A program made the translations under genes and the position numbers. The notes under the pieces were generated by a model. The model did not search any database. It was not told where the DNA came from and worked only from the letters and a program-made list of their open reading frames with translations. Shown here in pieces: positions 11,346 to 22,204 of a stretch of DNA of 64,000 nucleotides; the first letter of the stretch is position 1, and every line of letters begins with the position of its first letter. The stretch is from Molanna angustata. Taxonomy: Eukaryota > Arthropoda > Insecta > Trichoptera > Molannidae. The stretch covers positions 34,846,619 to 34,910,618 of the forward strand of contig OY754970.1 in NCBI GenBank assembly GCA_963576475.1, read 5' to 3'.

Positions 11346-11553
11346 ATAATTGTTCAATAAGAATCAATTGACAAAGCAACTTATACTTCATATACTAATA
11401 AAATACAAAAATACTTGTGAGTGTGGCACTGTGCAGGACAACTCGCACCTTCTCTCATGCCCCTTGATTGGAGCTACATGTACACATGAAGACACCGTGA
11501 CAACGAAGGAAAGCGGCATCCGGGTGGCCGAACACTGGAGTTTTCTAATTTGA
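11346..11553 (+). pseudogene. Non-LTR retrotransposon C-terminal zinc-knuckle fragment
   Basis: The frame contains CECGTVQDNSHLLSCPLIGA, which has the C-x-C...H-x4-C spacing of the zinc-finger-like end of many insect and mollusc non-LTR reverse transcriptases. Codons for a few dozen residues follow (THEDTVTTKESGIRVAEHW), typical of that tail. Upstream reverse transcriptase motifs are absent, so it is a short 5'-truncated remnant. The motif is seen; assignment to R1, CR1 or another clade is not possible. Confidence 0.5.
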
Positions 11554-12120
11554 TGGTGTTCCCGACACGGAAAGTAAGTAATAAAATACAGATCTGATTC
11601 TTATTCTTTCTGTTCTCAGTTTAGTCTTTTTGTTCCTAGTTTAGTCTTTTTTTGATTATTTTGGTCGTTCAGTGCTTAGTTTGGTCTTTCTGTGCTTAGT
11701 TTGATTAATTTGGTTCTGGCTAAAGCCTTATATCCTGCGTCATGCGAAACAACAGTGCAACATTTCTTATGTCTCTGAAGTCTGACATTTTACACCCCGG
11801 ACATTTTCCTTAATCGATCATGTCGCCACTTATTATCATATTATAAAATATTTTTATAATACACTTTACACCATCATCAACATCGGATTACTCCTAGGGA
11901 TTAGGATCGACTAACTCGCGTGCAACGGCTGTTAACGCGAAACCCTTTTCCACATCAGCCCTCAAGGACATCGCTTGAGTAATTAATCACAGAATCAATG
12001 GTGAGGTTAGGTCACATGGAAACGACGAATGAAGAACAAAAGACAAGGAAAATTTACAAAGCCTATAGCAAAAAAAGTGGAATGAAGGGGATGATCAAAT
12101 GAACGAATGAACGAACAAAT
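11554..12120. other. Mostly unassigned; short direct repeats
   Basis: TTAGTCTTT(T/C)TGTTCCTAG-like words repeat four times at 11615-11705 (unit about 30 bp). GTGAGGTTAGGTCACATGGA at about 12002 resembles a LINE LRxLGHMER motif, but the frame around it is too decayed to call. Confidence 0.35.
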
Positions 12121-12134
12121 GAATAATTTATTTC

Positions 12135-12440
12135 CAATAGTACAAAAATTCTTCTTCTTGTGCCACTCCTATCGGAGGTTGGCGAACATCACACCAAACT
12201 CATCTCAATCCTGCGCCAGCCAAATTAGTGTCACCACATCGGGAATCCCGAACCACTTCCTAAGCTTTTTAAGCCACGATATTCTTTTAGCCCCATACTC
12301 CGTCTTCCCTCTATCTTTCCTTCCACTATCAGTTTTAGAAAGGTATGTCTATCACCACAGAATATGTGGCCAAAATATGCGGCTTTGCGTCTCTTGACAG
12401 TGGCCATCAATATATTTAGAACTCTTTCATTGGAGACTCT
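12135..12440 (-). pseudogene. LINE reverse transcriptase C-terminal remnant
   Basis: The minus strand encodes MATVKRRKAAYFGHIFCGDR followed by a segment like FLKLIVEG, and then, after frame drift, a GIPxVVTLIxLAQDxxEFGVMF-like stretch. This is the order of the post-RT connector in several insect LINEs (KxRKxxYFGHIxRGxxYxxLxLIxEGKI ... W...A.DR..F..M.ANLR). Stops and indels break it. The 96-residue plus-strand frame here is its shadow. Confidence 0.55.
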
Positions 12441-12750
12441 ATTACCGAGATTACAAAGGAGTACAAAATTTCAATTATAATTTCTATTTAATTTATACCT
12501 AATTACATTTTTTTTCACACATTTGGAAACTCACTGCCTCGCTAGACATAGTCTGTTCTGAATATCGAACATTCAAAAAATATTTCGAAAGAAAGAATCG
12601 TTTGAATTTGAAATTAAATGACGAGTTTGTATGACACAGTATATGAATGTGAATGAGGCCATTTATGTAGCTATGCAAAGAAATGTATGGTGCTGCATTT
12701 CTATGTAAACTCCCATCAACAATTGTGAAGACACCGTCCAAATTCTTAGA
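12441..12750. other. Unassigned
   Basis: An 85-residue minus-strand frame (12499-12756) has no recognisable motif. Confidence 0.4.
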
Positions 12751-13095
12751 AGACACAAGAAGCTATGTATGTACAATGATTAATCTAAACACAAGAAGAT
12801 ATGAACATCAATGTATAATCTAAACACAAGAAGCTATGTATGTACAATGATTAATCTAAACACATGAAGCTATGTACAATGATTAATCTAAACACAAGAA
12901 GATATGAACATCAATGTATAATCTAAACACAAGAAGCTATGTACAATGATTAATCTAAACACAAGAAGCTATGTACAATGATTAATCTAAACACAAGAAG
13001 CTATGTACAATGATTAAGCTAAACACAAGAAGCTATGTACCTACAATATTAAATCTAAACACAAGAAGATATGAACAATGTAGAATCTAAGCAAA
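12750..13095. repeat. Minisatellite, about 33-40 bp unit
   Basis: ATCTAAACACAAGAAG followed by CTATGTA and TACAATGATTA is repeated about nine times, alternating with a variant GATATGAACATCAATGTATA. Spacing varies because some units lack a TGTA or carry an extra TACC. No coding role is indicated. Confidence 0.9.
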
Positions 13096-13605
13096 CATGT
13101 TAATTTTTGTAACACATAATATTTTACAAAGTCTTACGTTGAGGGATGTTTTTCATTTATTATTACATGTATTGACAATTTTTTTTAAATAACATACTAT
13201 TTGACATGTACATACCTATGGTTCATTATAAAAATAAGACATCTGTTAAATTTTGATTGCAATAGCATTGTTGATCATACCTACCCACAATATGAAGCTT
13301 TTACAAACGTCTCGTCTGTCTGGTAAAGGGTTGGACAGACAGACACACAGATGGGATGAAGCAAGACAATATAATATAGATCCTCGTCCTAGAACCGTGC
13401 CGAGCTGGTATCCCTCTCGTCCGGTCGAAGAATGAGAGAGGAGGAGATGAGATATCATGGCACGTCTCGTTTTTAATGGCTAGGAGCCTCCGTGGATTCT
13501 GCGAAGCCATCACTCACAATTTTGACAAGTGATGTACTACGAGTGTATTGTTGATGCGAATAAAATAAAATGGAATATTTCAGAAATAATAATTACACAC
13601 TTGCA
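13096..13605. other. Unassigned
   Basis: Three overlapping short frames at 13246-13513 on both strands are shadows of each other and match nothing I know. The 13300-13480 part is relatively G+C-rich. Confidence 0.4.
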
Positions 13606-13611
13606 CCATCA

Positions 13612-13652
13612 AGCAATGTCCCTCGCGGGTGGGGTAAGCAGGAAGGATAATA
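13612..13652 (-). repeat. LINE-A 3' end, tiny degenerate copy
   Basis: AATGTCCCTCGCGGGTGGGG followed by TAAGCAGGAAGGA resembles the minus-strand LINE-A 3' end at 13.93 kb (CATGTCCCTTACGGGGTAGG, then CAGAGAGAACC). Confidence 0.4.
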
Positions 13653-13839
13653 AGCGAAACTTTTATGGTAAAATAATGGTAATAATTATGCGTGTAAGAA
13701 ATTACGGCCTTCAGTTGTTGTTCAGAAAAAAAAAATTAAATGGATTTCAAGAACAATAAACTAAAATATAATAAAATACATAATAAAATGCCCATGTGTC
13801 ATAATTATTTTAATTAATAAAAGGGGTTTTTTATTGCAG

Positions 13840-14405
13840 TATTTCAATTTTTACTCCTCACTAACTCACTAGTGAGGATTTATGGTCTCGCAATTTTTAG
13901 GGTAATTTTTTATACATAAATACCATCACGCCATGTCCCTTACGGGGTAGGCAGAGAGAACCGAACGCCATATCTTTCTATCCTGGCACACATTCTTCGC
14001 TTCGTCAACATTCATGCATCGTCTCATACATGTTCGTCTATTGTACACGCTTCTAACATTTCCGTCTTTCAGAATATCGTTCAAATGGTCGTGTCATCCC
14101 TTTCTTGGGCGGCCCCGGCCTCTCAATCCAATCCTATCCGCATTGTATATTTTCTTCGTCAGTCGTTCCTCATTCATTCTAGCCATGTGGCCAAACCATC
14201 TCAGTGTGTTCACTTTCATTCTATTAATGATATATTTCTTCATCTTACATTCTTTCCTTGTGTTCTCATTTCTTACCCTGTCATACATACATCGTTCTAT
14301 TGCAGGTTATTTTTTTATTGCAGATTATCAACTAGTATTATGCTGAGATTGCATTCTGAAAGTTTCATCACAATGTATCTTTGTGTGTGTGCTGTGTATT
14401 ATGAG
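13840..14405 (-). repeat. Repeat R interrupted by a nested LINE-A
   Basis: Outer pieces at 13841-13918 and 14308-14400 correspond to contiguous parts of repeat R as found at 53.10-53.25 kb. One is a hairpin ACTCCTCACTAACTCACTAG region next to CAATTTTT. The other is TTATTTTTTTATTGCAGATT followed by ATCAACTAGTATTATGCTGA. The LINE-A copy at 13.92-14.31 kb lies exactly between them, so it inserted into R. Confidence 0.6.
13921..14308 (-). mobile_element. LINE-A, 5'-truncated copy
   Basis: The minus strand carries MYDRVRNENTRKECKMKKY, RWFGHMARMNEERLTKKIYN and GLRGRGRPRKG. These are clear homologues of the 45-kb copy (MYDRIRNEDIRRECMIERN, RWFGHIERMSDDCLTKKVYK, RGRPRKSW). A frameshift after RPRKG separates the last third. 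The 3' end at 13921 reads GGCGTGATGGTA on the minus strand, as in other copies, but lacks a long TATG tract. It is inactive. Confidence 0.8.
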
Positions 14406-14780
14406 CTATATACGGCGTGTTCATTATATCTACTTTATCGATTATAGACTAAAGTACTCATTAGATTCTATTCAAATTTTACAAATTTGAATATCTAATA
14501 CTCGCTTATACCCCATTAGATTTTGAAGGATATCTGAATAGTGTTTCTCATTTTTTTTAACTATCAAATATTTCAAAGTGACCCTGAGCTCAGGAAACTT
14601 GTTAATTGACTTTTTTATTTTCAAATTGGTAAAAAGGCATACCATTTTCATAAAATGACATTGAAGAATTATCAAGTTTACATAGTAAAATATTTAAAAA
14701 AATATTACAAAAGTCATTTCATGAAAATGCTGAAAAATTACCATTCCAAATTTGAATACTTTGTAGAGTGACTTGGTAGT
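14406..14780. other. AT-rich interval, nothing recognised
   Basis: The minus-strand 67-residue frame (14472-14675) has no motif. Confidence 0.4.
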
Positions 14781-14816
14781 GAGGAGTTTAGCGTTGGCCA
14801 CAACCCTCTTGTTATT
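14781..14816 (+). repeat. Solo unit related to the giant foldback's outer repeat
   Basis: GAGGAGTTTAGCGTTGGCCACAACCCTC has a close partner at 40.09 kb. It resembles the units in the 46-52 kb foldback (AGAGTTCAGTAATGGCCACA followed by ACCCCC; AAGTGATGGCCACAACCCAT). Confidence 0.5.
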
Positions 14817-14921
14817 AATAGAAGACATAGTTGAAACATCTTAAGCTTAGTTATTTTTGCAAAAGTTTTGTACTTATATGTAACTAATTTTGGAAAATTG
14901 GCTATCATATCAAGGTTTTTT

Positions 14922-15150
14922 GAGCGAGGCCAGAAGCATCGCTCGGCAATGCTCCTTAAAAATATAGATTTTTTTCCACCGCTTTTAGCGGTGGAGGCAA
15001 GTCATTCCAGCATTTTGTTGCAGCGTATTTGAAACTACCTTCAAACGCTGCCCCTCTATGCCTAGGAATAAGCAATAAGAAGCCTCTGGCCCTCGTGCCA
15101 TAGTTGTGAACACTTTCAGACCATTCCAACCATCAGACCTTTGCCAGTTG
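14922..15150 (-). pseudogene. Jockey-like LINE reverse transcriptase C-terminus
   Basis: On the minus strand a frame reads HNYGTRARGFLLLIPRHRGA, then AFEGSFKYAATKCWNDLPPP and LKAVEKNLYF. This is the diagnostic end of jockey/CR1-type reverse transcriptases (TR...L..PRHRT...F..S....A...WN.LP..L). One extra T after the LYF codons shifts the frame, after which KEHCRAMLLASLKK continues. A GC-rich hairpin (ACCGC...GCGGT at about 14980) falls inside the LPPPLKAVE codons and has no independent meaning. It is 5'-truncated and inactive. Confidence 0.7.
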
Positions 15151-16025
15151 AAAAACATATTTATATAGATGAGAAATAGTGTTATATTTTAATTTATATT
15201 TTAACAAAAATGTTGAAACAGCCACTAAAACGTATCTTTATGGAAGATTATTTTTAATAAGAAAATTATTACGAAGGCTTCATAATTATTTTCTTATATT
15301 TTGAAACCTGAAATTATATCTGGAGTATTTCAACATAACGTATGCATCAGAGAACCTATATCTTTTTGATACGTTTCAAAAATCGGAGCTGCATTAAATT
15401 TAATCATAATTTTAGAAATTCTCATTCATAACATGAATAAGATTATAAGGACTTCGACGGAACTAATTTCCTACAACATATTATTATATTCCCAACGTTC
15501 AACACGGAACAGCGGTAGATAAGGCAAGTACAAAAAGGACAATAAAACAAATGGACCAAGATCGGAAGTTGTAAGATTGGTTTTAGGATCTTTCGACGAA
15601 GTTGTTGTATTTTGTATGACGTCGTGGTGAAACAATGAATGTATTCCGCAGATAATCCCTTGGATTGCAGAACCGGCTGAAGGGAAGTCACTCTCAATCA
15701 CTCACATCTTTTTGTATGTCTGTTCTGTCTGTCAATCAACTGGATTGGTGCGAAGCGGACAGGGTAGACGCGTGTCTGCCTGGCCATATTAAAACTACAG
15801 TATTATAAACCTACAGGTTTCATACCAACTTGCATAATTTCCCAACTATGTTTGTCTGTCCGCGTAATTCTGCTAAAATCAACTATTAACGTATCAGGCG
15901 CACATACGGTACCAAGAGGTAGAATATAACAATGTATGTAATTATAAGCTGTGTAATTCGGATAATACCTACTGCTGATAGCGCATCGATCGCTAAATTT
16001 AAATATCAAGAGAACATAGACTATT
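15151..16025. other. Unassigned
   Basis: Two overlapping minus-strand frames of 84 and 76 residues at 15443-15701 are in different phases and neither has a recognisable motif. Nothing else is supported. Confidence 0.4.
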
Positions 16026-16032
16026 AAGAAAT

Positions 16033-16374
16033 ATACACATACATGCCATATCCCTTACGGGGTAAGCAGAAAGAACCGAGCGCCATACTCCTCTATTTTT
16101 GCACACATTTCTAGCTTCATTTACATCCATGCATCGTCTCATACATGCTCGTCAATTTTTCAAGCTTCTTATATTTGCTTTTTTCAAAATATCATTCACG
16201 GATGGCACCTTTTCTGGGGCAAAAAAATATACACCCATGTATGTATATTTTTTTGGTCAGTCGTTCATCATTCCTTCTTTCAATATGTCCAAACCACCTC
16301 AAGGAATTCACTTTCATTTTATTTATAATACTCTTCTTTATCTTGCATTCTCTCATTATGTCCTAAATATGTTT
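16033..16374 (-). mobile_element. LINE-A, degenerate 5'-truncated copy
   Basis: It aligns by eye to the 13.92-14.31 kb copy in the same orientation. Shared anchors are CATATCCCTTACGGGGTAAG, CATGCATCGTCTCATACATG, CGTTCATCATTC and ATGTCCAAACCACCTCA (minus strand GGTTTGGACAT, equivalent to the RWFGH codons). The coding frame is broken. The plus-strand frames over this segment are shadows. Confidence 0.7.
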
Positions 16375-17700
16375 TTTTGAATTGAAAAATGTAAATAATG
16401 TTAGTTACGCGGTTTGATAAATACTGTCCAAATATCAGGGGCGCATAGAATAAGGCGGGAAATAAAAGAACATTGTACTATACCTATATGAAATTAGTAT
16501 AAACATAACGTGCAAAACGACATTGATACCATTAAATTCCGTCATTTTTGACGGGTTACGCTTAGTTATTATAATATCTCGACTGACGGATTTGCCGCGA
16601 ACAAAAATCTTCGTTTAATTATCTTTTTATTGACAATACTAAATTTATCACAACTACAAACGTGAATGAATTATAAAGCATCAAATAACTTATTATAATT
16701 ATAATTTTAATAACTTATAATAATTATAATATCCTCTTACGAACTTTCCAATTAAATATGTATTTTTAAGTGTCATGCTCTGAGAAAAAACATGTTTAAA
16801 GAATCAAATAATTCGATTATTGAAATGGAATTCGAGCTATTCCATTATCATGGAGACATAATTTTCCTCTATTAAGATTTTGTACTAAATTGTGGTCATT
16901 TCATTAAAAAAAAAATTATATAAAATAGCTTACCCAATGAAGAAATTATAGAATCAATGAATAGGTACCTACATCTGATTTTCATTTATGAAAGCATCTT
17001 ACCTGAAACAAAATGAAAGAAAAAATAATTAATTCAATATAAAGATAATATTCATACTATAGGTACAAGGAATACATCTAGAAAAAAATAATTACACATT
17101 TCTTTAACTATATCAAACACAATAAAGACATAAGTATGAAATATAAATACAATGAACTCAGTTAATACTAGATGGATATCATAAACTGTTTAGTGAAATT
17201 TTCATAGTTACATAATTGACTTTAATGTCATAATAATAATCATCAGTTTATGAAATAATTAAAATTATTTACAAATTTTTCATTCATCTTGTCAAAAATG
17301 TCTTTTCATCTTCCTAATTAAACAGAAAAAAGTTTAAAGTCGATATCGTTACGTCCATAGAAAAAGAAATCCAACATCTTTTTCGTGAAATAAGTCCCGT
17401 TTAGACTAACATCTACACAAGTTACGTCACTCGTCCAAAAAAACACAGTGACGAATGTACCTTCGAAATTCGAAAAACGTCTTCGGCAATAATACGCAGA
17501 CAGGACGCCGACGAATGTCACTGTGACGTTTGAGTGACAGCGAGTGGCAAATGATAGATAGAGCCCTCAATGCTCCAGTGAAGTAACGCCAATATACTTT
17601 CATGTTTTTTCATTGTTCGAAGCAATTGATTTAATTTAATTATGTTTATAAATTTATTATAAGGATTGACAATATTTAATATTTATATTTTATATGAACA
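16375..17700. other. AT-rich interval, nothing recognised
   Basis: An AT palindrome (TTATTATAATTATAA around 16690-16730) is present. The 17395-17540 stretch has repeated GTGACG/ACGTCACT words but no partner elsewhere. No gene is seen. Confidence 0.45.
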
Positions 17701-17714
17701 TTTAGCTAAAGATT

Positions 17715-17965
17715 CCATCATCTCCAGAGAGATACTGATTGGGAGACTTAGTGGTCCGGTGGTGTACAAAGAATGGGAGACGGGGACATTAAATGGAGCA
17801 CCAGGAGGAAGAAGTAGAGCTGGAGGGCCGAAGCTGCGGTAGTTGATGAAATTGCGAAGGATGCTTATAGTTCAACATATGGGGACCCTTCACAGAATGA
17901 TAAATGAGCGTCAAAAAAATGCATAGCACGAAAAGTAGCTCATGGAGCCCTCTAGATTAGCAATC
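17715..17965 (+). pseudogene. Decayed LINE reverse transcriptase C-terminus
   Basis: The plus frame reads RLSGPVVYKEWETGTLNGAP, then GGRSRAGGPKLR, a stop where tryptophan is usual, and LMKLRRMLIVQHMGTLHRM. The order [KVYxxxxxGxRxxGRPKLRWxDxVxxDLxxx...W...A.dR..WR] is that of many insect LINE C-termini. Three or more stops mark it as dead. Family membership is inference from this pattern. Confidence 0.5.
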
Positions 17966-18525
17966 TCGGCACCACAGTGCAAAAAGAACAATCGTCGAAT
18001 GTGAATAGAAGATTCACATTCGTGGACTGTCATCGACTTCAGATCTTTTTAAATGTAAAGCATCAAAGGTGTGACTAAGATCTCTTTAAAAAAATATACT
18101 TAATGGTAATCAACCAATAGTAAGCCACCATAGAACATTTAATAAGTTCGACAAAAAAATTAAGCAAATGGAAAATAGTCATGCATTTAAAATTAAAATA
18201 ATAATAATGGCTCTTAGTATCAGGTATACACCATGCAGAGGAGATTTTTCACCCATAGCTTTCGACCCCATACTTTATTTTGCTCTAAGTATATTAGTGC
18301 ATTTTTTTAATATTATGTTTTTTTTGTAAAAGTTTTTTTTTATTTTCATTGTTTTTTTGTGATATTATCACTTTTGATATACGATTGATGTTAGCATTAA
18401 GTAATACAATATCCCTGTCTCGAGATGCATTGAACCCGGCAGAGGTTATTTGCATAGTGGGGCATTGCAGATTCAATAATTATTGTAATGACATCAATGT
18501 ATAAATAAATAAAAATCTATGACAG
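17966..18525. other. AT-rich interval, nothing recognised
   Basis: T-rich runs at 18300-18360. The minus-strand 60-residue frame has no motif. Confidence 0.4.
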
Positions 18526-18603
18526 AACTTTTTGAACTGGCAAAACTGGCGTTGCGCTCATCCGGAACTCTACCGGAGGCCAAGATCCGAACTGGGATGT
18601 AGA

Positions 18604-18662
18604 GCCCTGGATGTATGATGATGAATAACATCCGAACTGGATGTATGATGATGAATAACAAA
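18604..18662. repeat. Two-copy tandem duplication
   Basis: TGGATGTATGATGATGAATA plus ACA occurs twice in a row, each preceded by a CCGAACTGG or GCCC word, with a period of about 31 bp. The preceding 70 bp is less AT-rich and could be a LINE remnant, but I cannot show it. Confidence 0.7.
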
Positions 18663-18717
18663 TATTAAGTACCCATTATCTTCTTTCTTCTTTGCGTTAT
18701 GACTGAGAGAGGCGGCT

Positions 18718-18858
18718 TCACTCAACCACTCGACGAATCGTCCGTCTCCTTATAAGACGATCTTCGGTGTTTGAAAATCTTGTAGCAAATTCAACAAGAT
18801 CACTCCATCGACCTATGGATTTTCTACCCGCCACGATGAGCTTCTCGATGTTATCAGG
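18718..18858 (-). pseudogene. Possible LINE C-terminal remnant
   Basis: The minus strand encodes PDNIEKLIVAGRKSIGRWSD, then LVEFATRFSNTEDRLIRRRT and IRRVVE before a stop. The RWSD...A.R..WR-like spacing resembles the end of some LINE polyproteins (GRPxxRWxDxxxxATxxxxxxAxxxARDRxxWRxxV). The usual GRP motif is missing, so this is weak. A SINE follows immediately downstream on the plus strand. Confidence 0.35.
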
Positions 18859-18859
18859 G

Positions 18860-19048
18860 ATCTTTCGTGGCTCAGCTGATAATATTATATATGTCTCCTG
18901 AGAGAAAGGTCCGGATTCAATTCGCAGTGGAAACACAGTTTTAAATTGTGTTTTCAGTCTGGATCTGTGTGGCGAAAATTATCATAAATCTCTAGAATGT
19001 GGCAACATGTTATTGAGTACGTGTAAAATACAAAATAAAATATATATG
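18860..19048 (+). repeat. tRNA-derived SINE (family 1), plus strand
   Basis: CTTTCGTGGCTCAGCTGATA carries a recognisable A box. GGTCCGGATTCAATTCGCAG holds a decayed B box. The body ACACAGTTTTAAATTGTGTT, CAGTCTGGATCTGTGTGGCG and AATGTGGCAACATGTTATTG matches the minus-strand copies. A (TA)-rich tail follows. Confidence 0.8.
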
Positions 19049-19500
19049 TAAATTTATTTAAAGTAAATAAAATATATAATTTTATTATAAAAAAGGAAAA
19101 TAAAATCCACTTTTTTCTGGAATTGTTGATTTTTTTAATCTGCTGTTTTTATGTAAAATTTGAATGATGTTTTTATTTTTTATTTTAATTTGATATTGTT
19201 AAACCTATATAAAATATTTAGATTAACTGTGATATACATACCTATTATTATATTTGCCAAATATGTATGTTGTCGACTGCGGGTATAATATTTGGTAGGA
19301 CCGCTGTCGGTGTGCTGATTTGTTTATACCTATTGATCTATTTGTATGTATGTGTTATATCTATATGTTGTTTTCTTTATATTTTTTGAATTTATAGACT
19401 GCATTATTGTTTTTTAAGTATATTTTTATCTTACAAGAGAATTTTGTTTATATTATAGGTAATTGGTAAACGCACAGACAGACCTTGTGTGATTTTTGTG
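19049..19500. other. AT-rich interval, nothing recognised
   Basis: No frame or repeat partner is seen. Confidence 0.4.
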
Positions 19501-19504
19501 TACA

Positions 19505-19965
19505 CGGTAGCTTTGTTATTTATTTATTTATTTATTTAGGGACAAATACAGTCTTAAAATACTAAAATGGAATAATACACTATAAAATAAAAACAAACAG
19601 ACCAATTACATATGTCCACAGATATTAAATATAAAACATTTCAAACATCATAAATTTAAATATAACTAAGATGTATGTTTGCCTGTGACGGGAAAGGAAA
19701 AGGATGGGAAAAGGATTATGACAGTTAAATTGTTATATTTTTGTTACAAACAACAACTCAAAATGTAAATAAAAGTATACAAAAGATAATATTAGAAAAA
19801 ACAAAAATAACTAATAAAAAAAAAAAAAAATTCAACATACGAGTTCATGCTATGCACTTATAGAGAGAATTTTTGTATGCGTTATTACTAGCGGTGAATA
19901 TATCAGAATGTGTGATACTGGCTGAGAGGTTGACATTATAGAAGTAATGAAATGAAATACATTAT
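19505..19965 (-). pseudogene. LINE 3' end with tail and 3' UTR (minus strand)
   Basis: The segment starts at a TTATTTATTTATTTATTTA tract, which is an (AAAT)n tail on the minus strand, next to GGGACAAATACAG. The untranslated part shares TTTCC...CCCGTCACAGGCAAACAT with the plus-strand fragment at 9.44-9.66 kb. Further on (19.83-19.96 kb) the minus strand codes FYNVNLSASITHSDIFTASN, then NAYKNSLYKCIA and a stop. This fits a drifted jockey-like reverse transcriptase end (FYN.LP.SI...D.F...FK..L). Both the order and the tail support a 5'-truncated LINE. Confidence 0.6.
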
Positions 19966-20860
19966 AGTTACATTATAGTTATACATTATACATAATACAT
20001 TATACATTATAGTTATATTTGAAATGCTTATTTATGTGTATTGTGTATTAACCAATTCTTAAAATAAATAAATAAAATACATATGTACAATAATGAAAGA
20101 TGCGCTATAAGCAGATGGACGACATGATATTCACACATGCCGACATAGACGATTAACGGATACTATAGGTACTCCAAAATAATCAAGAATAGAATGATTT
20201 CTTAAAATCGATTAAAAATCTATGATATAAACATGGCGGTTACGTTTGTTACTTTATATAACGACGACGCGATGACAAGCAGTCCGAAGTGTCATTGTGA
20301 CAGGTTGACGCGTGTCATCGCCAGTCGCCGCCGACACACCGCTACCTCATCTTACCTCACCATACACCCCCCCCACCATGCTAGTTCGTTAGCCCAAGAA
20401 AATAATTACGACAGACAATATATATTATACCATGTTTCCCGAACAAATAAAAAACATTTTAATTTGACAAATGATTAGTTTCCTTCCTATGCTAAACTCA
20501 TAATAAAAAATGAAGGTGAATAAAATCGATTTCGTTTAAAATAAGTAGTCTATTGTGAAAATGAATAGTTAAAATATTTTCTTTAACCCTTTGATGTTGC
20601 ATCGTAGACAATGAATAATTGACATCGAGGTCACAAAAACAAGACTTTTTATACCTTCGTTTCATTTGACAAAATTCTTTTTTTCTTTGCATTGGCGAAA
20701 TTTGTTAGTGTTGTTTGATGTAAACCGCCAGACAGCTAAAACAGCCATAAAAACAGCAAGATGTAACAATATATTATTGATTAGGTTTTTTTGGATTAAT
20801 TAATTCTGTAATAGGTATTTGTCACAAAGTAATAAAGTAGTTTTTTGACATAACCTAAAA
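19966..20860. other. No recognisable gene
   Basis: TACATTATA/TTATAGTTA words repeat locally at 19.96-20.02 kb. The 20.23-20.40 kb stretch is CpG-richer (GACGACGCGATGACAAGC; CGCCAGTCGCCGCCGACACA) with an 81-residue frame of no recognisable family. It could be a non-coding exon or regulatory DNA, but nothing in the sequence decides this. Confidence 0.35.
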
Positions 20861-20867
20861 AACAATA

Positions 20868-21060
20868 TTTTATTTTATTTTATCATTTAACGCCCATTGA
20901 AGGGCCTTTATACAAAAATTTCAGCATAATAATGTACAGTACAATATAAAAAACAACAATTTGTAATTAAAAAAAACAAATACAATAAACCCAAAAAAAA
21001 ACATAGTAAAGACTCTTATTAGAAGCATTTCATTAAATGTAACTACAAACTTTTGTATGC
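20868..21060 (-). repeat. LINE 3' end with hairpin and TAAAA tail
   Basis: On the minus strand the sequence runs ATAAAGGCCCTTCAATGGGC then GTTAAATGATAAAATAAAAT. That is a short GCCC/GGGC hairpin followed by a repeated TAAAA tail, the same layout as 60.63-60.68 kb (AAAGGCTATTTAGCCTTT then ATAAATAAA). The upstream extent is uncertain. Confidence 0.5.
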
Positions 21061-21985
21061 TCCATAATTTAATTCAAAGACATGGACCTGCTCAAACGTC
21101 ATAATATTGAAACGAAGGAATCAAAAGGGTGGGAAGCTATATAATATGTTATTAAAAATTTTGATCATTCTTTGTCTTTTTTCGACTTTTCTTAATCAGA
21201 TACTTTTCTCTACATCAAGAACTTTAAATATAATTATGACTATACATTTAACTTCGATCTTCGAATGTCAGTGCTTGCTTCTTGTATTTTCCAAAATATT
21301 CAAATTATCTCTTCAAATAAAATATAGACTCAATTATTTCAAACAAACTTTATTTGATTAGAAATCACTTAGTTTTAATAACAAGTTAGTTATTTTATGC
21401 GACGAAAATCATAAATCATATATTAACAAAAATTAATTAAACTAAAGATCTATACCTACTGTATGTACTTTTGTTTCTTAGTCCACTAAAGGAGTCTACT
21501 ATATCTTGTTTCATAATCTACTTAATTTAAATATCATTATGTTATATGCGCCATTCAATGTAATTATAATATGGTGTGAGATAAAGCGATGTCGGATCCA
21601 ATACCTACCAATAGCAATGTCCTTGTCAAGAATCAATCAGGACCAGTCGATTCTGTCGCAGCCCTCAACGCAGATGAGGGTTACAGCCTCACTTATAAAG
21701 GGTGGATCAAGCTTAACTTTAATTTCAAATAATTGTACTTATTCTTCAATTTCACAAATGTGCTATAATGTATATGACTTGAATTTGGAGAACTTGATCA
21801 AAAATTAAATATGGATATTCTTGCCATGTTCCATTAGATAGATGCAAATCTGTCACATTGCCATTAACTATTCCGTACCAAACTTGATATTTTATATAAT
21901 ATGATAATTGAATCTGTCAAATTTCGAGCAATATTATTTAGAAAAATAATTATGCTTATAAATATAATTCCTGACAACTTAGTAA
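21061..21985. other. AT-rich interval, nothing recognised
   Basis: Two plus-strand frames (84 and 100 residues; 21107-21361 and 21506-21808) show no motif or codon bias and are rich in residues encoded by AT codons. I treat them as chance. Confidence 0.4.
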
Positions 21986-21987
21986 TA

Positions 21988-22024
21988 ACGTCTTCAAGAC
22001 CTTAAAAAAGGTCTTGAAAACGTC
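21988..22024. repeat. Short perfect hairpin
   Basis: TTCAAGACCTT and AAGGTCTTGAA pair around AAA, flanked by ACGTC/GACGT-like ends. The arms are too short for a microRNA precursor, and no T-run makes it a convincing terminator. Confidence 0.5.
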
Positions 22025-22204
22025 TTTTTTTTTAAATCTATGGACGGAAGTTTCATGAAACCACTTTATGATATTTTGTAAACACTGATATAGTAAATAG
22101 CAAGCAGTTCAAATCAGCCGATTAAAATGTGTAGTGTACGAGTGGCTTTAATTGACCGATACTGATTAGTGTTTTTAATAGATCGACGCCGTTTAATGGA
22201 AATA

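Noticed and set aside
12750..13095. CRISPR-like array
   Set aside because: The spacers are not unique. The units vary by small indels as in a minisatellite, and the setting is eukaryotic.
21988..22024. microRNA precursor hairpin
   Set aside because: The arms are only about 11-16 bp with a tiny loop, far below the size of an insect pre-miRNA.
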